This document shows, one piece after another, positions 18,086 to 25,945 of a stretch of DNA of 64,000 nt. Made by a program: the position numbers and the translations under genes. Under the pieces are notes generated by a model. It saw only the letters and a program-made list of their open reading frames with translations, was not told where the DNA came from and did no database searches. Origin of the DNA: Micrococcales bacterium (GTDB lineage Bacteria > Actinomycetota > Actinomycetes > Actinomycetales > Cellulomonadaceae); contig WRMB01000001.1 in the NCBI GenBank assembly GCA_009777345.1, positions 59,050 through 123,049 of the forward strand. Reading direction: 5' to 3'. The number at the start of each line of letters is the position of its first letter. Within the stretch, counting starts at the first letter, position 1.

Positions 18086-18665
18086 AAAACCGATAGTTGA
18101 TATCGGTTTGCGAGGCCACGCAGCCATTCTCCGCCTTCTTCGTCACGACGAACTCGAACGCGGGTTCATAGCTGCCTTCTCTGAGGACCTCGCCCCCCAG
18201 CACCTCAACGTCGTAGAAGCCGTTCTCGATTTCGATCATCGGTCGCCCTTGCGACCGGTAGCGATCCAGGAGCGTACCGACTGCGGGCCTGGTGAAGTTC
18301 TGCAGTATCCTCCAGGTGAACAGCAGGACAGACCGGTTCTCAACCCGCATGACGTACCCGCCGCGCCAGTGCTGCAGACGGCTCTCAGGCTTGAACAGCT
18401 CCGGAACATCGCCAGAAAGACTGAAGATCACCGTGTAGGGGTAGTTCTCGATACCAGCCAACGGGATGACGATACCGTCGCGGACAGCCTTGTCGGCGCT
18501 GTCGCCGCTGACGAACTCTGACGCCAGGTCGTCAGCCAGACAGTTTTCCTCCTTGTACCGCTGCAGAAGAAGGACGTCGCCGACGAGAAAGTAGTCCACC
18601 AGGTCGTTGAGGACGCCGACGAACTCGTACCGCACGCACTCCTCCACAAGGTCTCTGACAGGCAT
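18063..18665 (-). CDS. Hypothetical protein, unknown
   Basis: A 200-residue soluble protein with many Tyr, Phe and acidic residues (for example DLVDYFLVGDVLLLQRYKEE and IEIENGFYDVEVLGGEVLRE). Its G+C at third positions is visibly lower than that of neighbours, a sign of recent acquisition. No signal peptide, membrane helix or known motif. The ATG at 18665 is the first in frame. The setting among small accessory genes suggests an immunity or accessory protein; this is a guess. Confidence 0.6.
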   Translation of the reverse strand: MPVRDLVEECVRYEFVGVLNDLVDYFLVGDVLLLQRYKEENCLADDLASEFVSGDSADKAVRDGIVIPLAGIENYPYTVIFSLSGDVPELFKPESRLQHWRGGYVMRVENRSVLLFTWRILQNFTRPAVGTLLDRYRSQGRPMIEIENGFYDVEVLGGEVLREGSYEPAFEFVVTKKAENGCVASQTDINYRFSIDSRTY

Positions 18666-18724
18666 GACAAACGATGAACAACCCTACCTGGTCGCGGCAG
18701 CGAGTGCGGTGAAGGTCAGGCGCA

Positions 18725-19441
18725 TCAGGTTGGGTTCTCGTGCTCGGCAGTCTGGGCGTACTTGGCGTCCAGACGGTCGAACACGTCGTCGGCGCTGGTG
18801 CGCAGGCGGGCGACGGCGTCGAGCAGGACGTCGAGCCCGACGCTGAACTCCGCGGTGTAGTCGTAGCCGTGGACGACCACCTCGCGGGTGAACTCGGACA
18901 GGTGGGGGAGGTCGGCCATGGGGTTGGCGTCGAGCATGGCGCGGGCGACGTCTGGTGCGTCGGTCGAGTCGAACGGTAGCTGTCGTTCCTGGAGGGCGAA
19001 ACCGTAGACATAGGCGTCGACCAGGGAGTACACGTGCCCGGCCGCGCGGACGCCGAACCCGGCCGACCGTAGGTAGCCGAGCACGGCGTCGTGGTGGCGC
19101 AGGGTGGCCGGGCCCGGGGTGGCACGGGACTCGACCAGCTCCAGGGCCCAGGGGTGACGGTTCAGGGTGGCGCGCTGGGAGGCGGCGCGCCGGGCCAGCC
19201 CGTCGCGCCAGTCGGGACCTTCCGGGTCCTCGATCTGCGCGAAGACCAGGTCGACCATGGCGTCCAGCAGCGCGCTCTTGTCGCGGAGGTGGTGGTACAG
19301 CGACATGGCCTCCACGCCGAGCTCTGCGCCGAGGCGGCGCATGCTCAGTTGCGCGATGCCCGCGTCGTCGGCCAGGCGCACGGCGGTCGTCACGATCAGG
19401 TCCCGGCTCAGCGTCGGTCGCTGGGTATCGCCCATGGGCAC
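18725..19441 (-). CDS. TetR-family repressor with tetracyclin-repressor-like C-terminus
   Basis: This 238-residue regulator has an N-terminal helix-turn-helix (LSMRRLGAELGVEAMSLYHHLRDKSALLDAMVD, given here only by its ends: residues about 33-63) and a C-terminal domain like TetR_C_1 (HDAVLGYLRSAGF, EFTREVVVHGYDYTAEFSVG). It is divergent from the split DUF4386-like gene and the MDR oxidoreductase, and two CTTAC-N3-GTAAG palindromes lie in the shared promoter. It most likely represses both directions until a small lipophilic ligand binds. Confidence 0.9.
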   Translation of the reverse strand: MPMGDTQRPTLSRDLIVTTAVRLADDAGIAQLSMRRLGAELGVEAMSLYHHLRDKSALLDAMVDLVFAQIEDPEGPDWRDGLARRAASQRATLNRHPWALELVESRATPGPATLRHHDAVLGYLRSAGFGVRAAGHVYSLVDAYVYGFALQERQLPFDSTDAPDVARAMLDANPMADLPHLSEFTREVVVHGYDYTAEFSVGLDVLLDAVARLRTSADDVFDRLDAKYAQTAEHENPT

Positions 19442-19453
19442 CTCCTTGACAGC

Positions 19454-19489
19454 CTTACGGCGTAAGCGTACCGTGGCTTACAACGTAAG
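19454..19489. promoter_or_regulatory. Twin TetR operators and promoter
   Basis: CTTAC-GGC-GTAAG (19454-19466) and CTTAC-AAC-GTAAG (19477-19489) are two palindromes with centres 23 bases apart, two helical turns. TTGACA at 19446-19451 is a plausible -35 for the rightward transcript, with TACCGT 17 bases on as a poor -10 between the palindromes. Bound repressor would block both genes. Confidence 0.75.
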
Positions 19490-19508
19490 GACAGATCCGA
19501 GGAGCGTC

Positions 19509-19697
19509 ATGGTCGCCACTGCGACGAACGTCCGAGAACCCGTCGACCAGCGCACGCGGGCTGGTGTGAGGACGGCCGCCTGGGCACTGCTCGCCCTGAC
19601 TGTGCTCTCGGTCCCCGCGCTTATGCTGCCCACGCCGCAGACCACGACCTGGACCGGCGTCAGGGCGGCCCTCGTGGTCGTCGCCGCGCTCGACGTC
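19509..19697 (+). pseudogene. N-terminal part of a DUF4386-like membrane protein, split by inversion
   Basis: From ATG 19509 the frame gives about 63 residues with one full membrane helix (TAAWALLALTVLSVPALMLP) and the beginning of a second (ALVVVAALDV). After GACGTC (19692-19697) it continues into Arg/Thr-rich nonsense to a stop at 19826. Inverting the next 400 bases joins it in frame to the minus-strand part, giving ALDV-VVGWGLW. It begins 19 bases after the second TetR operator. Confidence 0.75.
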
Positions 19698-20097
19698 ACG
19701 ACGTGGTGCCACCGTCGGGCGCCGGGCGCCGGGACACGACGAACAACCAGACCAGCAGGACGATCTCGCCGCACTGGAAAGGCATCAGGACCGCATCGGG
19801 CACCGCCTGCCACGGCACGACGCTGAGCAGGTAGGCACACCCGGCCAGTCCCGTCGCCACCCAGACGAGCCCCGGGGCGCCGGCGCACCGCAGCGCCACG
19901 GCGGCGACCAGCAGGTGCACGGCGAACACGGACCACCCCCACCACCGGCCGGACAGGTCCCCGCAGGCGGCCGGGGCTGTCACGGTCAGCGCGGCCGCCG
20001 CCAGCACCACCGCGTACCCGGCCCGCAACCCCAGCACCGCCAGCCCCAGGCGCGGTGACCGCGACCGGACCAGGAGCCACAGACCCCAGCCGACCAC
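19696..20097 (-). pseudogene. C-terminal part of the same membrane protein, in inverted orientation
   Basis: The minus-strand frame has no start of its own (it runs back into the antisense of the oxidoreductase) but reads VVVGWGLWLLVRSRSP and four further helices (GLRAGYAVVLAAAALTV, WSVFAVHLLVAAVALRC, GLVWVATGLAGCAYLL, GEIVLLVWLFVVS) to a TGA at 19696. The inverted block is 19698-20097, bounded by GACGTC on both sides. Restored, the gene would be about 196 residues with six helices, the usual size of DUF4386 proteins, ending just before the oxidoreductase at 20122. Confidence 0.75.
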
Positions 20098-20121
20098 GAC
20101 GTCGCAGAACAGGAGAGACAG

Positions 20122-21150
20122 ATGAGCCAGACAGAGACGCCCGCGCCCACCATGCTCGCGGTGGTCCAGGACTCCTACGGGACGGACGGGTCGTTGCGGG
20201 TGGCCGAGGTCGAGCGGCCCGTCCCGGGGCCAGGTCAGGTGCTGGTGCGGGTGCGGGCCGCGGGGGTCTCGCGCGCGACGTTGCACCTGCTGACCGGGCT
20301 GCCCAGGGTGATGCGCCTGGCCACAGGAATCCGTCGGCCCCGCCCGCGCGGGTTCTACTCGGAGGCAGGGGCTCTCGGGCTTGACGTGTGCGGGACCGTC
20401 GTCGCCGTGGGACCGGCGGTGAACCAGTTCGAGGCCGGGCAGGAGGTCTTCGGGATCGCGCGAGGTTCGTTCGCCCAGTACGCCGTCGCCGCGGCCGACC
20501 GGCTGGCTCTCGTCCCGACGACGTTGTCCGCACCTCAGGCCGCGGTCCTGGCCGAGTCGGGGCAGACCGCCCTCCAGGCGCTCGACGCCGCGTCGGTCGA
20601 CGCCGGGACGCGGGTGCTGGTACTCGGAGCGTCCGGTGGGGTGGGCAGCCTGGCTGTCCAGCTGGCCGCGGCCCGGGGCGCCGAGGTCACCGCGGTGTGC
20701 AGCGGGGCCAAGACCGCCACGGTGGCCGGGTGGGGCGCGTCCCGGGTGGTCGACTACACAGCCCAGGACGTGACCGCCGAAGACGGACGCTACGACGCCG
20801 TGCTCGATATCGGCGGCGGCACCCCGCTGTCGCGTCTGCGCCGCGTCCTGACTGCCACCGGCACCATCGTGTTCGTCGGCAACGAGACCGACCAGGTGTG
20901 GACGGGTGGTTTCGGGCGCCCGGTCCGCAACGTCGTACGCATGGTGTTCGCGCGTCAACGTTTCGTGATGCTCACCGAACGAGACAACCGCGACGACCTG
21001 GAACGGCTCGCACAGGCAGCCAGCGACGGGCAGCTGGTTCCGCACCTGCACGCGACGTTCCCTCTGGCCCGGGCCGCCGACGCGCTGGCCGAGCTGGCCT
21101 CCGGTGCCGTGTGCGGGAAGGTCGCCATCGTGACCGACGAGACGCAGTAA
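20122..21150 (+). CDS. Zinc-binding-dehydrogenase-superfamily (MDR) oxidoreductase, quinone-reductase-like
   Basis: A 342-residue NADPH-dependent oxidoreductase. The GroES-like part (VPGPGQVLVRVRAAGVSRA, LGLDVCGTVVAVG) is followed by the Rossmann motif VLGASGGVGSLAVQLA and the C-terminal ACGKVAI-like end (VCGKVAIV). It lacks the Cys/His ligands of catalytic-zinc alcohol dehydrogenases, so it belongs to the quinone oxidoreductase side. AGGAGAGAC (20111-20119) is the ribosome site. It was probably the second gene of an operon under the divergent TetR, with the DUF4386-like gene now split by inversion. Confidence 0.9.
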   Translation: MSQTETPAPTMLAVVQDSYGTDGSLRVAEVERPVPGPGQVLVRVRAAGVSRATLHLLTGLPRVMRLATGIRRPRPRGFYSEAGALGLDVCGTVVAVGPAVNQFEAGQEVFGIARGSFAQYAVAAADRLALVPTTLSAPQAAVLAESGQTALQALDAASVDAGTRVLVLGASGGVGSLAVQLAAARGAEVTAVCSGAKTATVAGWGASRVVDYTAQDVTAEDGRYDAVLDIGGGTPLSRLRRVLTATGTIVFVGNETDQVWTGGFGRPVRNVVRMVFARQRFVMLTERDNRDDLERLAQAASDGQLVPHLHATFPLARAADALAELASGAVCGKVAIVTDETQ

Positions 21151-21153
21151 CTC

Positions 21154-21370
21154 GCCAACCGGTTCGCCGTGCCGCCAAGCACCGTCGAGACGATCTGCCG
21201 TCTCTACGCCGCCGGGCTGGCGTACATCGACGTCGCCCAGCGGGTCGGCAAGAGTCCGGGCGTCGTGCTTGCGTGCAACGGTGTGGCGGCCGGTGCACGG
21301 GCGGGCGGCCAGGGCGGTCGGCTGACCCTGGTGCCGTTCGCGGCAGAGCTGCCGGATTGTGGAACAGGTC
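21154..21370 (+). pseudogene. Helix-turn-helix remnant
   Basis: The frame immediately after the oxidoreductase stop reads NRFAVPPSTVETICRLYAAG and YIDVAQRVGKSPGVVL, two helix-turn-helix-like units as found at the ends of serine recombinases or transposase helpers, then degenerates. No start or ribosome site is convincing (GTG 21169 is inside the first unit). The rest of the gap to 21550 shows no further gene. Confidence 0.35.
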
Positions 21371-21550
21371 ACTTTCGGGTGATACGTTGCAGTTCGACCC
21401 GAGGTGCCGGAGGGGTGCGGGTCGTAGCAGTTACGTCACCACATCTGGGACGCCGCAGGTCGCCCGTCCGGCGCCCCGTGGCCGGGACATGATTGTTCAC
21501 CAGCCCCCTAGCCGACTGCAATTTATCGAACTGACGGACAGGAGACGATC

Positions 21551-22009
21551 ATGGACAGTCATTCCGTAGCTTCAATGGGTCCTGCTGCGGATCTGCGGGC
21601 AGACCTGGTGGGAGCCTTCGGGTTGCCGGTTTGGGGGGCGGTCATCCGCACTGGTCCGTCTTTCGCGCTGAATTTGGGCCAACCAGATCTGGTCGACCCC
21701 CAACGGGGCCAGTGGCGCCTGTGGGTGTACAGCGCCGCGTGGCGCATCGAAACGTCCAGTGCAGTGCTGGGAGCGAGCGAATATGACCGTGAAAGCAGAG
21801 AGGCAGCGATTGTGATGCTTAATGGAAAGGCGTTGGTGGGTGTCGATGTCGAAACCCCTTCCCTGTCGGCAGTTTTTGATTTCTCTGATGGTGTTCGACT
21901 AAGAACGTTCTCTTTCACCCGCAACTATCACCATTGGGTCCTCTTCCGGCCCGATGGTATGGTTCGTGTCGCAGGGCCGGCCAGTTCCTGGGGTCTGGAA
22001 CAAGCCTAG
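21551..22009 (+). CDS. Hypothetical beta-rich protein, unknown
   Basis: A 152-residue soluble protein with alternating hydrophobic strands (FALNLGQPDLVDPQRGQWRL, WVYSAAWRIE, VFDFSDGVRLRTFSF). The layout GQWRLWVYSAAWRIE...VDVETPSLSAVFDFSDGVRL is of the kind seen in immunity-like or phage-derived conserved unknowns. G+C is lower than the flanks, suggesting recent transfer. GGAGACG (21540-21546) precedes the ATG. No function can be assigned. Confidence 0.6.
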   Translation: MDSHSVASMGPAADLRADLVGAFGLPVWGAVIRTGPSFALNLGQPDLVDPQRGQWRLWVYSAAWRIETSSAVLGASEYDRESREAAIVMLNGKALVGVDVETPSLSAVFDFSDGVRLRTFSFTRNYHHWVLFRPDGMVRVAGPASSWGLEQA

Positions 22010-22044
22010 CTGTTTTGCCGTATTGCATGTTCTCCCTGTGCTGG

Positions 22045-22737
22045 CTATAGGTCGATATCGCCTCGTCGGACACGCTCTGCGAACTCCCGCAAGTACTTCC
22101 GCGGGTCGCGCTCCGCCTCGGTCAGAAGTGCTTCCAGACGGGGTGAACCGATCTGCTGCAGGGCCGACAGAGCCGCCATCCGTGCCCACTGCTGATGTGG
22201 GTCTGGGCGGTGCCACGCCTCGACAGCCAGTTCCTCGACTGCTGGTGAGCTCAGCTTAGCCAGTGCTGACAGTGCTTTTCGGCGGACGTACTCGTCTTGG
22301 TCGTGGGCCAGCTGGAGCAGCAGCTGCTCTGCCTCTTCGCTGGCAAGTCGACCCAGTTCCGCAGCGAGCTGCCAACGGTCGTCTGGTTCGCCCATCGCGA
22401 TGGAGACATGTGTGAGCCAGACCAGTAGGTCGGGGTGCTGACGGCGGATCTCGCCAGCCAGGTGCTCCATTTCGTTGTCCCGGGCGATGGCATACAAGAC
22501 GGTTCGCGCATCGTCGTGCGACCAAGAGCCGAACGGGCAGGCTGCGACGAACCCGAGGACCGCCTGGTAGATGCTGCTCCACTCCTCGTAGTCGCACTCC
22601 CACTCGCCGCAGCGTTGGTGAGGCAGGTAGGAATCTGCCCAAGACTGGAACCGGCCGACCTCAGTCTTCAGCAGTTCTCTTTCGCGGTGAATGCGACGTC
22701 TCCTATTCCGGCGCCCGAGGGCGTCACCATAGTGCAA
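22045..22737 (-). CDS. HEAT-repeat protein
   Basis: A 230-residue helical protein whose second half is HEAT-like repeats (EYVRRKALSALAKLSSPAVE, QWARMAALSALQQIGSPRLE) ending in TEAERDPRKYLREFAERVRR. A Cys pair RCGEWEC lies near residue 43. HEAT proteins of this size often serve as scaffolds or immunity partners; nothing shows which. It is one of three HEAT proteins in the window (also 59944 and 62419). Confidence 0.65.
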   Translation of the reverse strand: MHYGDALGRRNRRRRIHRERELLKTEVGRFQSWADSYLPHQRCGEWECDYEEWSSIYQAVLGFVAACPFGSWSHDDARTVLYAIARDNEMEHLAGEIRRQHPDLLVWLTHVSIAMGEPDDRWQLAAELGRLASEEAEQLLLQLAHDQDEYVRRKALSALAKLSSPAVEELAVEAWHRPDPHQQWARMAALSALQQIGSPRLEALLTEAERDPRKYLREFAERVRRGDIDL

Positions 22738-22839
22738 GTCTAACAGCGCATCCAGCGATACTGAGTCGAAAGTGCTGTTTGAGCTGCACCCATGGCGTGG
22801 CCGGTTGGTCTGTGGTTCCTGGTCCAGTCGCGGGCACCG

Positions 22840-23652
22840 TCAGGCGGTTGTCTCGGCCGGGGCCCTGACGCGGCACCCGGCCGCGGTGATCGTGGCGCGT
22901 GCGAGGACGTCGAGGGAGTCGACGACGGTCGGGTCTGGCCGGTGGTCGTCGTAGGCGACGGACAGCTCGGTGCAGCCCAGCACCACGGCCTGCGCCCCGG
23001 CGTTGTGCAACGACGATATGACCTGGGAGAGCGCGGGGTGGTCGACCGGTCGTCCGGCTTTCACCTGTTCGTAGACGATCGCGTTCACGAGGCGCTGACC
23101 GGCGGCGTCGGGGACGACCGTCGTGCAGCCGACCGCGGCCAGGGCCTCGGCGTAGACCCCGGCGGCGACCGACCCTTCGGTGGCGAGCAGCCCCACGGTG
23201 CGGGTGTCCGGCAGCCGCTCGACGACGGCGCGGGCGGTCTCGGCGACGATCGACACGATCGGTACCGGCACGCTGTCGGCGATCTGCGCGACGAACGGCT
23301 GGGCCGAGTTGCAAGGCACCACGATGAGGTCGACGGGCCAGGCGGCGAGCCGCTGGGCGGCCCGGGCCAGGACTGGCCCGGGGTCGTCGTCGGACCGGCC
23401 GAGGAGGAACTCGGTGCGGTCGGGCACATCGGCATGGTTGAGCACCACGAGGTTGACGTGGTCCTGGTCGCGTGCGGCATCGGTGAGACGCACCACCCGG
23501 TGGAAGAAATCGGCCGTGGCCAGCGCCCCCAGCCCGCCGATGACGCCGACGGACTTCTTGGCCGCACCCGTGGCGGCCGACCGGTCGGCCGCGACGGTGC
23601 AGGGCTCCACGGTCGTGCCAGGCTCCACGGTCGTGCCAGGCCGCGCGGTCAT
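22840..23652 (-). CDS. Aspartate/glutamate racemase family protein
   Basis: A roughly 270-residue cofactor-independent racemase. The two catalytic cysteines lie in VVPCNSAQPF and VLGCTELSV, each in its conserved loop; VGVIGGLGALATADFF is the usual N-terminal strand. An N-terminal leader of about 30 residues carries a short duplication (TTVEPGTTVEP). ATG 23652 overlaps the stop of the ATP-grasp gene (ATGA), so the two are co-translated. That partner suggests it supplies D-aspartate (or D-glutamate) for a peptidoglycan cross-bridge; the family also contains broad-specificity racemases. Confidence 0.85.
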   Translation of the reverse strand: MTARPGTTVEPGTTVEPCTVAADRSAATGAAKKSVGVIGGLGALATADFFHRVVRLTDAARDQDHVNLVVLNHADVPDRTEFLLGRSDDDPGPVLARAAQRLAAWPVDLIVVPCNSAQPFVAQIADSVPVPIVSIVAETARAVVERLPDTRTVGLLATEGSVAAGVYAEALAAVGCTTVVPDAAGQRLVNAIVYEQVKAGRPVDHPALSQVISSLHNAGAQAVVLGCTELSVAYDDHRPDPTVVDSLDVLARATITAAGCRVRAPAETTA

Positions 23653-25079
23653 GCTGGCCCGCGGCGCGGATGGTGCTGCCGGTACTTGCGGAACTGGTTG
23701 GCCTGCGCGACCGCCAGGTAGGCCAGCCGTCGGGGGTCGCGTTCGGGCCGGTACCACAGGGGGTTCGTCACCGCTCCGGACGCGATCAGCGCCGCGGCCC
23801 GGGCCCGCAGCGGACCGTCCAGGTACGACAGCAGCAGCCGGTGCGGCAGCACGGTGTACAGATGGCTACCGGTGGCCACGGTGACGTTGGTCGCGCTGCC
23901 GGTCGGGTGTTCGGTGGGCCCGTCGGTCGGGTGTCGGGTGGACCCGTCAGCCGGGTGTTGGGTGGACCCTTCGGGCGGGGCGAGGGTGCCCACGTCGCGG
24001 CCGTCGACGTGCTCGGTCACGTAGTACGTCGCGGGATTGTGGCCGGATGCGGTGACGTAGTAGTTCGACCGTCCCAGCCGGGGGTTCAGCTCGAAGAAGT
24101 GGCAGGTCCCGTCGACGGGGTCCACCTTGATGTCGAAGTTCGAGAACCCGGTCCAGCCGATGTGCTCCAGCAGCCGGACGGCCTGCGCGACGACCGCGTC
24201 GTCCCGGGTGGTGATGATGCCCGCGGGATTGCCCAGGGCGCCGGGGGTGTGCTCTTCGAGCAGCACGTGCCCGAAGGACGCCAGACGCACCCGTCCGTAG
24301 CGGTCGGAGTAGCAGGTGAGGATACGCATCTGGGCGTCGTTGCCGCCGATCTCGCGCTGGACCAGGAACCTGCCGGAATACCCGGCTCGCGTCAGCTGCG
24401 CCATGAGGTCGTCGAGCTCGGAGGCCGTTCCCAGGTGGTACACCTTCTTCTTTCCTGGGAAGTCCACCTGGTGGTACTCGGCGGTCGACGCCGCCTTCGC
24501 GACGACGGGATAGTCCAGCGTGTCCGTCGGCGGCCCGCCCCAGGACGGACCGCCCGCGGACAGGTCGTACACCGCGGTCGTCGGGTGCCCGATCCCCAGC
24601 TCGGCGCACAGGCGCGAGAAACGTTCTTTGTCGGTGGCCTGGTCGAGGACCTCACGGCGGGGGTAGGGGATGACGAACCGGTCGTCCAGGTGGGCGCGGT
24701 GCTCCACGATCCGGCGGACGTGCCAGTCCGCCGACCCCAGCAGCAGGCAGGTGGCCGAGGTCGACCCTGCGATCTCCCGCAGCCGCGCCACCAGGCACAC
24801 GGCGTCGTCGATCCGCGGTTCGACGACGTTCTCGACGATCCGCGACCGCCGGACCACCCCGGTGGGGAACTGCGAGACCACGACCGACCGGACGCCGTAC
24901 GCCTCGTGGAACGACCGGGCCAGCGAATAGGCACCGATATCGCCGCCGAGGATCACCGGGAGGACGTCGTCGCGGCGCCCGTCGTCCAGACCGGGACTCA
25001 CGGGGCCAGGGGTTACGGGTGTCGGCGTGGCCGCGGGTCGCTCCGCCCGCGGCTGTCCCTGGTTGCTGAGGGTCGTCAC
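23649..25079 (-). CDS. ATP-grasp ligase, candidate D-aspartate-type cross-bridge ligase
   Basis: A 476-residue carboxylate-amine ligase. The N-terminal Rossmann-like part (VILGGDIGAYSLARSFHEAYG) is followed by the ATP-grasp fold with DYPVVAKAASTAEY (ATP-binding Lys), RFLVQREIGGND, and the metal-binding end FFELNPRLGRSNYY. A low-complexity insert near residues 385-410 is made of degenerate HPxDGST repeats. In Enterococcus faecium a D-aspartate ligase of this fold (Asl) is encoded beside its aspartate racemase, and many actinobacteria have D-Asp or D-Glu in A4-type cross-bridges. The same pairing here makes that role likely but unproven. Confidence 0.75.
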   Translation of the reverse strand: MTTLSNQGQPRAERPAATPTPVTPGPVSPGLDDGRRDDVLPVILGGDIGAYSLARSFHEAYGVRSVVVSQFPTGVVRRSRIVENVVEPRIDDAVCLVARLREIAGSTSATCLLLGSADWHVRRIVEHRAHLDDRFVIPYPRREVLDQATDKERFSRLCAELGIGHPTTAVYDLSAGGPSWGGPPTDTLDYPVVAKAASTAEYHQVDFPGKKKVYHLGTASELDDLMAQLTRAGYSGRFLVQREIGGNDAQMRILTCYSDRYGRVRLASFGHVLLEEHTPGALGNPAGIITTRDDAVVAQAVRLLEHIGWTGFSNFDIKVDPVDGTCHFFELNPRLGRSNYYVTASGHNPATYYVTEHVDGRDVGTLAPPEGSTQHPADGSTRHPTDGPTEHPTGSATNVTVATGSHLYTVLPHRLLLSYLDGPLRARAAALIASGAVTNPLWYRPERDPRRLAYLAVAQANQFRKYRQHHPRRGPA

Positions 25080-25304
25080 AGTTGCTCCTCGTTCGCTCCG
25101 GCGGTTCCTGCGTAGACCCCTGGGCGGGCCGGATGGTTGCCTTGCCGACCTGTGCCGGCGGGCCTGACGGTAGGTAGCCGTCCGTCGAGCGGCCGACCTC
25201 CCAGGGGTGGATGCGCCGATATCGAACGGTCCTGGCGTGGCGCGTCACGTCGGGGTGGTTTCGTGCGTCGTCCTCGTCGACCAGGTGTGGGGCACACTGG
25301 ACCG

Positions 25305-25784
25305 GTGGGCTCCCCGGTGCCGGACGACACGGTCGCGACGCTGCTCGACGACGTCGGCGCGCGGCTGCGCGCCCGGGGCGAGCGGATGACCCGTCCGCGC
25401 CGGGCGGTGCTGACCGCCCTGGCCCGGCGGGGTGGGCACGTGCTGGCCGCCGAGGTGGTCGAGGCCGTCTCTGCGGTCGATCCTTCGGTGCACCGGGCCA
25501 GCGTGTACCGCACGCTGGAGGCGTTGTCGGCGCTGGGCGTCGTGCAGCACCTGCACCTGGGGCACGGCGGGACGGCCTACCACCTGTCCGACGGGGCGCA
25601 CCACCACGTGCACGCCCAGTGCCAGGTGTGCGGCGCGGTCGAAGACCTGCCCGCCGACCTGCTGGACGGCGTCGCCGAGCAGGTGGCGCTACGTTCGGGA
25701 TTCCTCCTGGACCCCGGGCACGTCGCCCTGTCCGGTACCTGCCGGGCCTGCGCCACCCACACCAGGCAGGCGCCGACCGACTGA
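25305..25784 (+). CDS. Fur-family metalloregulator (candidate nickel sensor, Nur-like)
   Basis: The 159-residue repressor has the Fur winged helix (MTRPRRAVLTALARRGGHV, SVYRTLEALSALGVVQHL) and the metal region HHHVHAQCQVCGAVEDLP with a second CRAC pair for structural zinc. It is 160 bases before the cbiM nickel/cobalt transporter, and the cbiM and hypAB promoters share an inverted-repeat motif, so nickel sensing is the best guess over iron or zinc. GTG 25305 and GTG 25317 are both possible starts. A palindromic hairpin follows the stop. Confidence 0.85.
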   Translation: MGSPVPDDTVATLLDDVGARLRARGERMTRPRRAVLTALARRGGHVLAAEVVEAVSAVDPSVHRASVYRTLEALSALGVVQHLHLGHGGTAYHLSDGAHHHVHAQCQVCGAVEDLPADLLDGVAEQVALRSGFLLDPGHVALSGTCRACATHTRQAPTD

Positions 25785-25789
25785 GCGCG

Positions 25790-25836
25790 AGGTACGAGGT
25801 CATGACCTCGTACCTGGTGTTCTACCTCGTACCTCG
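25790..25836. terminator. Nested palindromic hairpin after the Fur-family gene
   Basis: AGGTACGAGGTCA is followed at once by its complement (25790-25815), and a third arm CCTCGTACCTCG (25825-25836) can pair with the same left side, allowing two alternative hairpins. It lies between the regulator and the transporter, so it probably ends the regulator transcript; the two alternative foldings could also tune read-through. Confidence 0.55.
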
Positions 25837-25875
25837 ACCGGAGGTCCCCCCGGAAGGCTGAAGCCGAAGCGTAAA

Positions 25876-25897
25876 TGCGACGTGTTGCAATAGGGTA
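25876..25897 (+). promoter_or_regulatory. Operator/promoter motif of cbiM shared with hypAB
   Basis: TGCG-ACGTGT-TGCA leads into TGCAATAGGGTA, the counterpart of the element at 3085-3106. TAGGGT (25891-25896) could be the -10, in which case bound repressor covers it. The start codon of cbiM is 48 bases on. Confidence 0.55.
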
Positions 25898-25945
25898 CGG
25901 TGGCTCCTGGGCGTCAGGGCGGCGCCCAGGAAGCCCGAGGTCGTC

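Noticed and set aside
19696..21372. A 558-residue minus-strand frame as one gene
   Set aside because: All but the last 135 residues are antisense to the MDR oxidoreductase; only the C-terminal membrane part is real.
25785..25945. Cobalamin or NiCo riboswitch before cbiM
   Set aside because: No B12-box-like or four-way-junction pattern is visible; the hairpin at 25790 is a simple nested palindrome.
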